The notes below the pieces were generated by a model. That model ran no database searches. It saw only the letters and a list, made by a program, of their open reading frames with translations, and was not told the origin of the DNA. From NCBI RefSeq assembly GCF_000218895.1, contig NC_015703.1, positions 5,035,001-5,099,000 of the forward strand: a stretch of DNA of 64,000 nucleotides. Direction: 5' to 3'. Below are positions 1-8,087 of this stretch, in pieces. The first letter of the stretch is position 1. Every line of letters begins with the position of its first letter. The position numbers and the translations under genes were made by a program. The DNA is from Runella slithyformis DSM 19594. GTDB lineage: Bacteria; Bacteroidota; Bacteroidia; Cytophagales; Spirosomataceae.

Positions 1-54
1 GGCCAAGGCCGGATATTCCTCTTTGCTCATGGTCGGTAAGGCTTGTGTATCCAT
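1..54 (-). CDS. Hypothetical protein, 5' fragment cut by the window edge
   Basis: An ATG on the minus strand at 54 opens a frame that stays open to the window edge. Its first residues read MDTQALPTMSKEEYPALA. Only 18 codons are visible, so no family can be assigned. The short distance to the remnant at 59-256 leaves almost no leader. It could also be an accidental open frame. Confidence 0.4.
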   Translation of the reverse strand, partial: MDTQALPTMSKEEYPALA

Positions 55-58
55 TAGC

Positions 59-256
59 TTAAGTTAGAACTATAATGCGACCATTTGAAATGCACCCGTT
101 GACTTTGTCAAAATAGCCTGCATAATTGTTTTCGATTTTTTGCTGTAAAGTACTCAAACTTTTACTGCGTAAGCCGTCTTGTGAATATCCAACGGTAGTG
201 AGACTGTGTATTAAAATCAATTAAAAGTAATTTCTGAGTATACTTCCTGTTTTCAT
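59..256 (-). pseudogene. Remnant of a secreted protein gene, possibly S41-peptidase-like N-terminus
   Basis: Read on the minus strand from the ATG at 256, one frame gives a short start (MKTGSILRNYF), an in-frame TAA, then a segment like the end of a signal peptide (HSLTTVGYSQ) followed by DGLRSKSLSTLQQKIENNY and AGYFDKVN, and stops at 59. The pattern of cleavage-site Gln plus a helix ending in NYAGYFDKV resembles the start of secreted S41 peptidases, and an intact S41 gene lies just upstream in the same direction. The internal stop and the abrupt end suggest a broken, truncated copy. The family link is a resemblance from memory only. Confidence 0.35.
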
Positions 257-407
257 CGGGGTAATAAGGCAATCGTTTAGTTAAAATGGCAGTAGAGAAT
301 ACGGGGTAGAGGTAAATTAAACCTGAAAAATATATTTTAATTCACTTGTTGATAGGTATCATAAATAGCCGTGAAAGTTGCCGAGTACATGCAGTCTAAG
401 TAAGTAC

Positions 408-1757
408 TTAAATGACTCCATTGATAATTTGTATGATATCATTATAGTTAGTGTTTGTTTCAATACTATTCTGTTCAGGAATAATGCCTTGGCTGACAGT
501 TGATCTGCGGTCTAAAATCAACCTATAAGCCGGAAAAATAACTTCTATTTTAGAATTAGGCAGAGTAAGTGTGGGGAATGTACCGCCATTGTTACCATTA
601 TATCCTCCACCTGCCTGAGTGCCATAAAAGTTGGCATTGGTAAATTGCTTAAGCCAAGAAGTAACCATTGTTGAGGCAGAAGCCGTAAAGCCATCAGTGA
701 GTACAAATATCTGACCGTTAAAATTGTTCTTCTTTTTGGGTGTATACCTGTATAAGAATTCTTTACCTAATGCTGTTTTATGCCCTTTATGAACATTGCC
801 GATGTTGTACTTTAATTTAGAAAGAAACAGAAAAAATTTACCCTTCCCATCTAAGTAACTTTTCGTTTTTAATTTGGGTTGCAAAATAGAGTAGCTAAAT
901 ACAGAGTCTGCCAAATAGCGCGTGAGTTCAATGGATGCTTTTCTGTTTCCGCCTGTATTTTGGCGTAGATCTATAATTAGCTGTTTGCTGTTTCTGTCAG
1001 CAATTGCTCTGAATGATTTTTGAATGAAATTAATGTCTGATTTTGAGAAATCTGTAAATCTCAGTATGGGTATTTTATTTTGAAAAGACAGGAAATTTCC
1101 GTTGTTAATGAGGTGATATTCTCTGGGGCTTTTAGCCTCAATGTCAAATATTCCTTTTGGGGTTGCAGGTAATGTAAAAACCCCTTTGTCAGTGATAATT
1201 TCGTACACTGATGGGTTGTTTAATAAAACGGCGATAAGTTTAGTGGAAGCAAGCTGAAAATATTGTTTTGCAAAAGCGTCGCTCTTCCCGTCACTTGCTT
1301 TATATTGACTAAAAGCTTGTATGATTTTTGAGGATTCTGTTTTGTTTATTGAAAGTATTTTGTGTCCGATTAAAAGAGTATCTGTACAATTTTTTACGAT
1401 AATTTCTGAATTAGACATTTTTAAAGCGCAGGGAAAATAGCTGAAAGTGGAAGAGGGCAATAACAAAGGATTTTTTTTAATACTTGTATGAACACAGCCA
1501 ACATTAAAAATCGCTTTTTCAATCCATAATGTGTATTCAAAGGGCTTGAGAGTGTCTGATACTGTTTTTTTTGCCTCGATGATAACATTTTGTATGTCTT
1601 CCGTTTTTTTGTCTTTGTAGTTGACAGGGTGTCCGTTTTGCACTGCCTCATTCAAATAAGTAAGATCAGAGAGTAGGCTGTTTTTGGTTAAATATTGCCC
1701 AAAAGCAGTTGAGAATGCCAGCGCAAGAATAAAGGTGTTCAGAATTTTCTTTGCCAT
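408..1757 (-). CDS. Secreted S41 family peptidase (C-terminal processing protease-like)
   Basis: 449 residues from the ATG at 1757. This start gives a clean signal peptide (MAKKILNTF...AFSTAFGQ); the frame is open further upstream, but that extension has no signal-like character and was left out. The C-terminal half has the S41 fold signatures: a strand-turn DLRQNTGGN and the DGFTASASTM segment expected to carry the nucleophilic Ser, followed by a substrate-strand region GGGYNGNNGG. S41 enzymes use a Ser/Lys or Ser-His-Glu type centre and trim extracytoplasmic proteins; no PDZ domain is obvious. The gene is AT-rich compared with the S9 peptidase gene upstream, which suggests an accessory origin. 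The precise substrate is unknown. Confidence 0.8.
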   Translation of the reverse strand: MAKKILNTFILALAFSTAFGQYLTKNSLLSDLTYLNEAVQNGHPVNYKDKKTEDIQNVIIEAKKTVSDTLKPFEYTLWIEKAIFNVGCVHTSIKKNPLLLPSSTFSYFPCALKMSNSEIIVKNCTDTLLIGHKILSINKTESSKIIQAFSQYKASDGKSDAFAKQYFQLASTKLIAVLLNNPSVYEIITDKGVFTLPATPKGIFDIEAKSPREYHLINNGNFLSFQNKIPILRFTDFSKSDINFIQKSFRAIADRNSKQLIIDLRQNTGGNRKASIELTRYLADSVFSYSILQPKLKTKSYLDGKGKFFLFLSKLKYNIGNVHKGHKTALGKEFLYRYTPKKKNNFNGQIFVLTDGFTASASTMVTSWLKQFTNANFYGTQAGGGYNGNNGGTFPTLTLPNSKIEVIFPAYRLILDRRSTVSQGIIPEQNSIETNTNYNDIIQIINGVI

Positions 1758-2142
1758 ATTTATTGAAAGAAGGTTAATTTCTTTGTCCCGAAGTTGGCTT
1801 GTCAATCTCAACAAGCCTTTTTTGTATAAAACCCCATAGTGGGCCTTTGTGTTTTTGCTGTCATTTGTTTGTGCGTGTATAACGGTTTTCGGGAGATAGT
1901 TTTTGCCTGTAAAGAGGGGTCGGAAAGCCTGCTTTATCAGAATCGCCTGAACAACAGCGGGCAAATGCTCCCCGAAAAGAAAAAATTATCAGTAGGGCAT
2001 CCTTTAAAACGGGTTAGAATTGAAAAGAAGTTCAGCATCCGTATATCCGCAGCCGGCTACCTCAAATATAAAAAAACAGCCGGCTGTTTCCAACCGGCTG
2101 TTTTTAAAACGCAGGAGATTCCTGCGAAATGATAAATGAACC
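1758..2142. other. Intergenic region with one terminator hairpin
   Basis: 385 bases between the S41 and S9 peptidase genes, both on the minus strand. Apart from the hairpin at 2072-2105 I see no credible gene. The plus-strand open frame here has no homology I recognise and overlaps the hairpin. Confidence 0.5.
2072..2105 (-). terminator. Bidirectional rho-independent terminator
   Basis: Perfect 12-bp arms, AAAAACAGCCGG (2072-2083) and CCGGCTGTTTTT (2094-2105), enclose a 10-base loop. The A-tract and T-tract at the two ends make it terminator-like on both strands. It sits 38 bases past the stop codon of the S9 peptidase gene, so that gene is the likely client. Confidence 0.8.
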
Positions 2143-4629
2143 TTAGCGCTTCTCGCCTGACATTTGGCCCGTCTTGGGGACCGGGGCGGTAACGGGTGCG
2201 TTTTTTACGTATTTGTCCAACCAGCCGTTCATTTCGTACAGCATGTGGAGGAGGGATTCCTTGGCGGTGTAGCCGTGGCTTTCGTAGGGCAAAAACACCA
2301 GCTTGGCCGTGGCACCCATGCCTTTGAGGGCGTTGTAGTAGCGTTCCGATTGGATCGGAAACGTGCCCGTATTGTTGTCGGCTTCGCCGTGGGTCAAAAG
2401 GAGTGGGGTTTTTACTTTGTCCACGTTCATAAACGGCGACATTTTATTGTACACCTCCGGGGCCTGCCAGTAGGTACGTTGTTCGTTTTGGAAGCCAAAA
2501 GGCGTCAGTGTACGGTTGTAGGCGCCCGAGCGTGCAATACCTGCTTTGAATAAATTGCTGTGTGACAATAAGTTGGCTGTCATAAATGCTCCGTATGAGT
2601 GACCGCCCACGCCTACGCGGCCGGCATCCACCACGCCGAGGCGAACGCCTTCGTCGATGGCCGCTTTGGCACTCGCCACCAATTGCTCGACGTAGGTGTC
2701 ATTAGGTTCTTTGTCGCCCTCGCCCACGATGGGGATGGAGGCATTTTCCAATACAGCATAGCCCATAGTTACAAAGGCCGCGCCTGTCCAATAACTGATG
2801 CGGTTAAACTGGTACGGCGAGCCGTTGACCTGTCCGGCGGCGGCGGCGTTTTTAAATTCGGCCGGGTAGGCCCACAGGAATGTGGGCAGCGGGCCGTCTT
2901 CCTTTTTGTAGCCGGGCGGCAGCAGCAGGGTAGCGCTCAGGTCCACGCCGTCCGGGCGCTTGTAGCGGAGCTGCTGCTTCTGAATGCCTTTGAACTGCGG
3001 ATACGGATGCGGGAAAAAGGTCACCTGTGTCAGTACGGGTTCGGCTGCCTTTTTGCCTTTTTTGGGGGCGGGTTTCAGGTTGCGGATGAAATAGTTCGGC
3101 TGTTCTTCCTGCGATTCGCGCGAGGTCAGGATAAGGCCTTTTTCGGCGTTCAGAATGCTGATCGGCCGCTCAAAGAACGGTGCTTCAGACCGAAACAGGC
3201 GCGTGGACTGCTTGGTGGTGAGGCTGTACAGGTCCACAAACGGACGGTCGCCTTCGGGCGAGGCACCCTGTCCGGTCAGGTATATCTCGTTGGCGGGGGT
3301 AATGTCCAGCACGTATTCGCCGTAGGTATTTTTCTTCAATTCGGGTGTACCGGGATTGTTGTAACGGTCTTCCGACGAGCGGTCAAACAATACGACGGGA
3401 TTAGCCGGGTTGCTTGGGTTGACCAACTTGGTGATGATCTTGCGGGTGGCGTTCCAACGCTCCGAAAACAACGCTGTTTGGTCATTTCCCCACGTAACTC
3501 CGCCAAAACGATTGGCGGCCGCGTAGATTTCTTTGGCTTCGCCGCTAAAGGGGGCATCTAAGGTGTACACCACATCGCGGATGGCGATTTTGCGTTTCGG
3601 ATCGCCGCCGTCTTTGGCTTCTACCCAATATATCGTGGCGGGGGCGTCATTGCGCCAGTTGTGGTTGCGTTGTCCGGCGGGAGCGGCATCCTGCCCCCAA
3701 GGCACATTTTCCTGCAACGGAATGTCGGTCAGCGTTTTCACCAACGCCCCGGCGGTATCGAAAATATCAATTTTGGAAGGAAAACGGTTGACTGTGACCA
3801 GATATGAGAACGGACGGTGAATGGTCTCAACCATCACAAAGCGACCGTCGGGCGACGGCGAAGCCGTGGCGATGAGGCCCATGAAGCCAATCTTTTGCAT
3901 GCTGCCGTCCAGGCCGATCTTCATCGTTTGGGCCGTGGCGTAGTATTCAAACTGCCTTTCATCGGCGGGGCTTTTGAGCAGGTCCTGATAAGTGGCGGCC
4001 TGAGCTTTGGTACCCAGGTTTTCCTGAACGGTCGGGCCGGAAGGCACGCGGCTGATTTCGGGACCCGCGCCGCGCTCGGCAGGAATACCTCTGACGATGA
4101 AAGATTTACTGTCGGAAAGCCATTGGTACGGCACGCCCAACACGGCGTTGAGGGTCACCTCGCTTACTTTTCGGGCCACGGCGGTGGCCACGTCGGCAAC
4201 GTACAATTCAATTTTGGTGTCGGTGGTGTTGGTAAACGCAATTTTGCTGTCGTCCGGCGACCACTGAATAAAGGAAAGTTGCGAATTGGCGGGTAAACCC
4301 GTGATCTGAACATCCGAGGCATTGGCCGATACCCGGCGTAATTTGAGGTTGTTCACAAATACCGCCCGACTCGGGCCGTTGGTGGCGGGATTGATGCGCA
4401 GACCGGCGATTCGGAGTTCGGGTTGGGAAAGTTCGGCAATGGTCGTTGTGGCGGTGTTGCGTTCCGAGATCAGCATCCATTGGCCTTTGCTGTCCACACT
4501 GACAGTGGGAGTGGGAGGTGCCGTTACGAGATCGGCCAAGGGTTTGGGCGGTGTTTGATAGCCCGTGTTGTCCTGAGCAAAGGCGGTACCCGCACAGAAG
4601 CACCAGAACAACAGCAGTTGTTTTCTCAT
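2143..4629 (-). CDS. S9 family serine peptidase, glutamyl endopeptidase-like
   Basis: 828 residues with a signal peptide ending near GTAFAQ, so periplasmic or cell-envelope located. The N-terminal two thirds read as a beta-propeller; the C-terminal alpha/beta-hydrolase domain carries the catalytic Ser in GGHSYGAFM, the Asp in LTHGEADNN and the His in YESHGY. The set GGHSYGAF / HGEADNN / ESHGY and the length match the prolyl-oligopeptidase branch that includes plant chloroplast glutamyl endopeptidase (S9D), rather than classical dipeptidyl peptidase IV. It probably degrades small peptides. The gene stands alone with its own terminator. The family is certain; the glutamyl preference is inferred. 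Confidence 0.9.
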   Translation of the reverse strand: MRKQLLLFWCFCAGTAFAQDNTGYQTPPKPLADLVTAPPTPTVSVDSKGQWMLISERNTATTTIAELSQPELRIAGLRINPATNGPSRAVFVNNLKLRRVSANASDVQITGLPANSQLSFIQWSPDDSKIAFTNTTDTKIELYVADVATAVARKVSEVTLNAVLGVPYQWLSDSKSFIVRGIPAERGAGPEISRVPSGPTVQENLGTKAQAATYQDLLKSPADERQFEYYATAQTMKIGLDGSMQKIGFMGLIATASPSPDGRFVMVETIHRPFSYLVTVNRFPSKIDIFDTAGALVKTLTDIPLQENVPWGQDAAPAGQRNHNWRNDAPATIYWVEAKDGGDPKRKIAIRDVVYTLDAPFSGEAKEIYAAANRFGGVTWGNDQTALFSERWNATRKIITKLVNPSNPANPVVLFDRSSEDRYNNPGTPELKKNTYGEYVLDITPANEIYLTGQGASPEGDRPFVDLYSLTTKQSTRLFRSEAPFFERPISILNAEKGLILTSRESQEEQPNYFIRNLKPAPKKGKKAAEPVLTQVTFFPHPYPQFKGIQKQQLRYKRPDGVDLSATLLLPPGYKKEDGPLPTFLWAYPAEFKNAAAAGQVNGSPYQFNRISYWTGAAFVTMGYAVLENASIPIVGEGDKEPNDTYVEQLVASAKAAIDEGVRLGVVDAGRVGVGGHSYGAFMTANLLSHSNLFKAGIARSGAYNRTLTPFGFQNEQRTYWQAPEVYNKMSPFMNVDKVKTPLLLTHGEADNNTGTFPIQSERYYNALKGMGATAKLVFLPYESHGYTAKESLLHMLYEMNGWLDKYVKNAPVTAPVPKTGQMSGEKR

Positions 4630-4670
4630 AGAGGTCAGTTGTTTTGAAGTGTATTTATATTAAAGGTTGG

Positions 4671-5114
4671 TTATTCACTGCTTTTCGGTTTTGTCCGGCC
4701 GAAAAAGCCAAATTGCCTGCCGAGTTGCTCTTCCATGTCGCTGAGTTCAATTTTGAGGGCGTGTATTGAGAGCGAGATTTCCCAAATGGAGAGGCTCAAC
4801 GCGGCGATCTGTAACAATAACGCCACGAAAAATAATACCTGCGCGACGGATTGGTACTGTAAATAGATGAAAAGCATCGAAACAGCGCTCAACAGCAGGC
4901 TCGTCACGATGATGAATTGGATATTGCGGATGATGTGTACGCGCCGATGAAGGTGTTTGATCTGTTCGACATAATTCTCATCGGGGCTGATCCGGAATTT
5001 GTCGTGCAATTCCCGAATCAAACTGGCGATGGCCAGGTAGCGGTTCGTGAAGGCGATCATCATCAGCGAAACGGTCGAAAATAAAATGGCAGGCGTACTG
5101 ATAGAAAGTTCCAT
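4671..5114 (-). CDS. DUF2721 family membrane protein
   Basis: 147 residues. The N-terminus (STPAILFSTVSLMMIAFTNR) is typical of DUF2721, followed by a charged linker and two close transmembrane helices around residues 65-85 and 90-112. A charged C-terminal tail follows. Function is unknown for the family. It ends 42 bases before the S9 peptidase start on the same strand, so the two may be co-transcribed, although no functional link is evident. Confidence 0.75.
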   Translation of the reverse strand: MELSISTPAILFSTVSLMMIAFTNRYLAIASLIRELHDKFRISPDENYVEQIKHLHRRVHIIRNIQFIIVTSLLLSAVSMLFIYLQYQSVAQVLFFVALLLQIAALSLSIWEISLSIHALKIELSDMEEQLGRQFGFFGRTKPKSSE

Positions 5115-5227
5115 AGCGAAAAATGGGGTTTGACGAAAGGACGATACTAAGGATTTTTAACGAATAATGCGTCCTCTTTGCGTACTTTGCATGAAAACTA
5201 TCCGCAATCTTAATTCCACCGACCTTT

Positions 5228-5899
5228 ATGCTCGAAAACGTCTTTGATTCTCACAAATTTAACCTTTGGAAAGCCAATTTGTTAAAAAACGGTCTTGAAA
5301 TTCATCACATCGAAGAAAAATTTACCCGTCACAACAGCCACGGTGATGCTCTCTTTTCGGTCCTGATGCTGGACGCTACCACGCCCGAAGGTGACAAAAT
5401 TCCGCCTATCTGCTTTTTGAAAGGAGAGGTATTGTGCGTGCTCGTGTGTCTGATCGATGAGAAAACCGGCGAAAAATACCTGCTGTTGGTTCGTCAGCGG
5501 CGTATTTGCGACGGCTCGCAAACCTACGAACATCCTGCCGGTATGCTGGACAGCGAATCGGATGCGGTCAAAGTGGCCGCAAAAGAGGTATTTGAGGAAA
5601 CGGGAATCACCGTTGAAAAGGAACAATTGGTTCGCCTTCTGGACTATCCGGTGTATCCTTCCACCGGCACAAGCGACGAAACCATGTACTATTTTTATTG
5701 CGAACTGACCCTCCCCAAAGAGAAGATCATGAGCTATAACGATCTGTTTATGGGGGAAGCCTCTGAGCATGAGCGTATTGTGACCGTCGTGCTGCCTTTT
5801 TTGGAAGCCCATCGCCTCATCAACAATGCCAACGGCGTTTTACTGAATTTTCTTTACCTCAAGGCCGTCGGCGATTGGGAGTTATTGAAGCAATTGTAG
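5228..5899 (+). CDS. Nudix hydrolase, ADP-ribose pyrophosphatase-like
   Basis: 223 residues. The Nudix motif lies near residues 104-126: GMLDSESDAV... then KEVFEETGI. The metal-binding Glu set (E..EE) and the closing Gly are present. The first conserved Glu of the G-x5-E pattern is Ser here, with a Glu one position earlier, and the usual Arg before the Glu is Lys. Overall layout and length resemble ADP-sugar/ADP-ribose pyrophosphatases. It should hydrolyse a nucleoside diphosphate linked to another group, in the cytosol. It is divergent from the DUF2721 gene and followed by the SHOCT gene with a 91-base gap. Confidence 0.82.
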   Translation: MLENVFDSHKFNLWKANLLKNGLEIHHIEEKFTRHNSHGDALFSVLMLDATTPEGDKIPPICFLKGEVLCVLVCLIDEKTGEKYLLLVRQRRICDGSQTYEHPAGMLDSESDAVKVAAKEVFEETGITVEKEQLVRLLDYPVYPSTGTSDETMYYFYCELTLPKEKIMSYNDLFMGEASEHERIVTVVLPFLEAHRLINNANGVLLNFLYLKAVGDWELLKQL

Positions 5900-5990
5900 G
5901 CAATGGCACGGTTTTTTAACCCTTTCAGCATAAATAAGCCATGTAGATGCAAAGCGTGTTAAATGGTTAGTAAAAATAAAAACGGAAGCA

Positions 5991-6515
5991 ATGAAAAAGA
6001 TTCAGGAAATAGCCGAGAAATACAATGTTAGCGAACAGACCGTTCGTACATTATTGGAAGGGCTTAAAGCGTCGGGAGGCCGCCAGGTACAATTCAATAT
6101 CAGTGAATTGGGCGGTATGGGCCAATGGCAGGGCGGCATGGTTATGATCGGTGATATGTTCAATAACAGCCTGAAAGCAAAAGTGGCTGAATTGTGCTCA
6201 GAACTTGCTCCGCTTTCGCAAAGCATGGATGAAGAAGCGAAAGGACAGGATGCCGACATTGCCGAAACCGACCGGAAATCTGTTGAAAAAAGACCGTCGG
6301 CGTCGTTCAGCGGAAGCCAGAACGGGCATCAATACGCCTATTATGCATCCGAAAATATGCTGGAAATGGAACAGAACGGGCAGGTAACCCGATACAGTAC
6401 CGAAGGATACGCGCTTTCGGGCGTGCAGCAATCGCAGGATAACGGCGGCCGCAGCCTTCGTTTCAGCTATCCCGGCGGAACCGTCAGCGTAAATGACTTG
6501 AAAAAAGCCGAATAA
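5991..6515 (+). CDS. SHOCT-type small conserved protein
   Basis: 174 residues, cytosolic, no signal peptide. The N-terminus (KIQEIAEKYNVSEQTVRTLL) looks like a short helix-turn-helix-like segment, followed by a well conserved block GGRQVQFNISELGGMGQW and MVMIGDMFNNSLKAKV that I recognise from proteins annotated as SHOCT domain-containing. The C-terminal part is polar and low-complexity. No biochemical role is established. A clear terminator follows at 6607-6638, so it is probably monocistronic or the last gene of a Nudix-SHOCT unit. Confidence 0.7.
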   Translation: MKKIQEIAEKYNVSEQTVRTLLEGLKASGGRQVQFNISELGGMGQWQGGMVMIGDMFNNSLKAKVAELCSELAPLSQSMDEEAKGQDADIAETDRKSVEKRPSASFSGSQNGHQYAYYASENMLEMEQNGQVTRYSTEGYALSGVQQSQDNGGRSLRFSYPGGTVSVNDLKKAE

Positions 6516-6606
6516 GCACTTATATTGTCTGCCTGAGAGAAATAATTAAAAAGCGATAAGTAAGTTGGGGCAATGACCTCATCGACCTTTTGTTTGGTAA
6601 ATTGAG

Positions 6607-6638
6607 AACCGTTTAGCATCTTGCCGGACGGTTTTTTT
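6607..6638 (+). terminator. Rho-independent terminator after the SHOCT gene
   Basis: Arms AACCGT (6607-6612) and ACGGTT (6628-6633) are followed by a run of T up to 6638. It lies 92 bases after the stop codon and 24 bases before peptidase T. Confidence 0.65.
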
Positions 6639-6661
6639 AATGTTCACTAATCTATCCATCC

Positions 6662-7909
6662 ATGTTATCTGTCCCGGCCACTGTCCTTGATCGTTTCCTG
6701 CATTATGTACAAATAGATACCCAATCCGACCCGAATTCCGCCACGCAGCCTTCCACCGAAAAACAGAAAGATTTGAGTCGTGTGTTGGTTACGGAGTTGT
6801 TTGAAATGGGCATTTTGGATGCTCACCTTGATGAGCATGGCTACATATACGCGACCCTGCCCGCCAATACGCCCAAATACAATGTGCCGGTTATATGTTT
6901 TTGTTCGCACGTAGATACCTCCCCCGATTGCTCGGGCGCGGGCGTAAAACCCATTGTACACACTCAATGGGATGGCTCAGACATTGTGCTCCCTGATGAT
7001 CCCACGCAGGTACTGCGCCAAAGCGAACATCCTGATCTGAAGGCGCAGATCGGTAACGATATTGTTACAGCAAGCGGTACGACTTTGCTCGGCGCAGACA
7101 ACAAAGCCGGCGTGGCCGAGATCATGGATGCAGTACAGTTTTTGATCAATCACCCTGAGATCAAACACGGTACGGTCAAAATTCTTTTCACCCCTGATGA
7201 AGAGATCGGACGGGGAACGGCCAAGGTTGACCTGGAAAAGTTAGGAGCTGCTTTTGGCTATACCATTGACGGAGAAAGCCTCGGAACGCTTGAAGACGAA
7301 ACATTCAGTGCCGATGCCGTCAAGATCACCATTTATGGCGTCAGCACCCATCCCGGATTTGCCAAAGGAAAGTTAGAAAATGCCCTTAAAATAGCCGCTG
7401 AGGTGCTGGCGGCCCTGCCCAAAGATGGGTTGTCGCCCGAAACAACCGAGGCCATGGAAGGATTCATTCACCCGACCAACATTGAAGGAATTCTGGAAAA
7501 AGTCACCCTTGGCTTTATCATTCGTGATTTTACCGTGGCGGGGTTACACGAAAAAGAAGCCTATCTGAAAAGCATTTTGGATAAGGTCATGGAGAGGTAC
7601 CCTAATTCCTCTTCTCATTTTGAAGTGGTGGAACAGTACCGCAATATGAAAGAAGTTCTGGATCAACATCCGCAGGTGAGTCAATATGCCCTGGAAGCTA
7701 TCCAACGCAGCGGTCTGACCCCTGTGCGCCGAAGCATACGCGGCGGCACCGACGGTTCGCGGCTGTCTTTCATGGGGTTGCCGTGTCCCAATATCTTTGC
7801 CGGAGAGCACGCCTTTCATTCAAAACTGGAGTGGGTGTCGGTACAGGATATGCAAAAAGCGTCGGAAGTCATCGTGAACCTTTGTCAAATTTGGGAAGAA
7901 AAAGCCTAA
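6662..7909 (+). CDS. pepT: Peptidase T (tripeptide aminopeptidase, M20B)
   Basis: 415 residues, the usual length for PepT. Zinc-site motifs are visible: HVDTSPD for the first His and Asp, GADNKAGVAEI with the bridging Asp, DEEIGRG with the catalytic Glu pair, DGESLGTLE, and the C-terminal HSKLEWV. The dimerisation domain (THPGFAKGKLENALKIA) lies between. The enzyme removes the N-terminal residue from tripeptides in the cytosol and is part of peptide salvage. The start is preceded by a terminator and followed by typical PepT N-terminal sequence (VLDRFLHYVQIDTQSDP). Confidence 0.95.
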   Translation: MLSVPATVLDRFLHYVQIDTQSDPNSATQPSTEKQKDLSRVLVTELFEMGILDAHLDEHGYIYATLPANTPKYNVPVICFCSHVDTSPDCSGAGVKPIVHTQWDGSDIVLPDDPTQVLRQSEHPDLKAQIGNDIVTASGTTLLGADNKAGVAEIMDAVQFLINHPEIKHGTVKILFTPDEEIGRGTAKVDLEKLGAAFGYTIDGESLGTLEDETFSADAVKITIYGVSTHPGFAKGKLENALKIAAEVLAALPKDGLSPETTEAMEGFIHPTNIEGILEKVTLGFIIRDFTVAGLHEKEAYLKSILDKVMERYPNSSSHFEVVEQYRNMKEVLDQHPQVSQYALEAIQRSGLTPVRRSIRGGTDGSRLSFMGLPCPNIFAGEHAFHSKLEWVSVQDMQKASEVIVNLCQIWEEKA

Positions 7910-7966
7910 GCGAGCAGTTTGTTTCTCTATGTAAAAAGTATGCTTATCTGTGCAATATTTATGATG

Positions 7967-8004
7967 TTTAAACGGATTTAATAATCGTTTAAAAACTACA
8001 TTTG
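7967..8004 (+). promoter_or_regulatory. Promoter with palindromic operator for the MG2/TonB-plug gene
   Basis: TACATTTG at 7997-8004 fits the Bacteroidota -7 element TAnnTTTG. Directly upstream lies a perfect 8-bp inverted repeat, TTTAAACG (7967-7974) and CGTTTAAA (7986-7993), which overlaps where the -33 element would be. This suggests a dimeric regulator that blocks or replaces the -33 contact. The box also argues that translation starts downstream, at the ATG at 8088. Confidence 0.5.
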
Positions 8005-8087
8005 AGAAATCCTGGTGTTTGTATACTGAAATTTATGTTGTACTGAGTTATACATTCATTTGCGTTCTTATTCCTAAACTGCCCCAT

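Noticed and set aside
2599-3561. Long open frame opposite the S9 peptidase gene
   Set aside because: It lies fully antisense to a well supported gene, has no recognisable motif, and arises from the GC-rich codon use of that gene.
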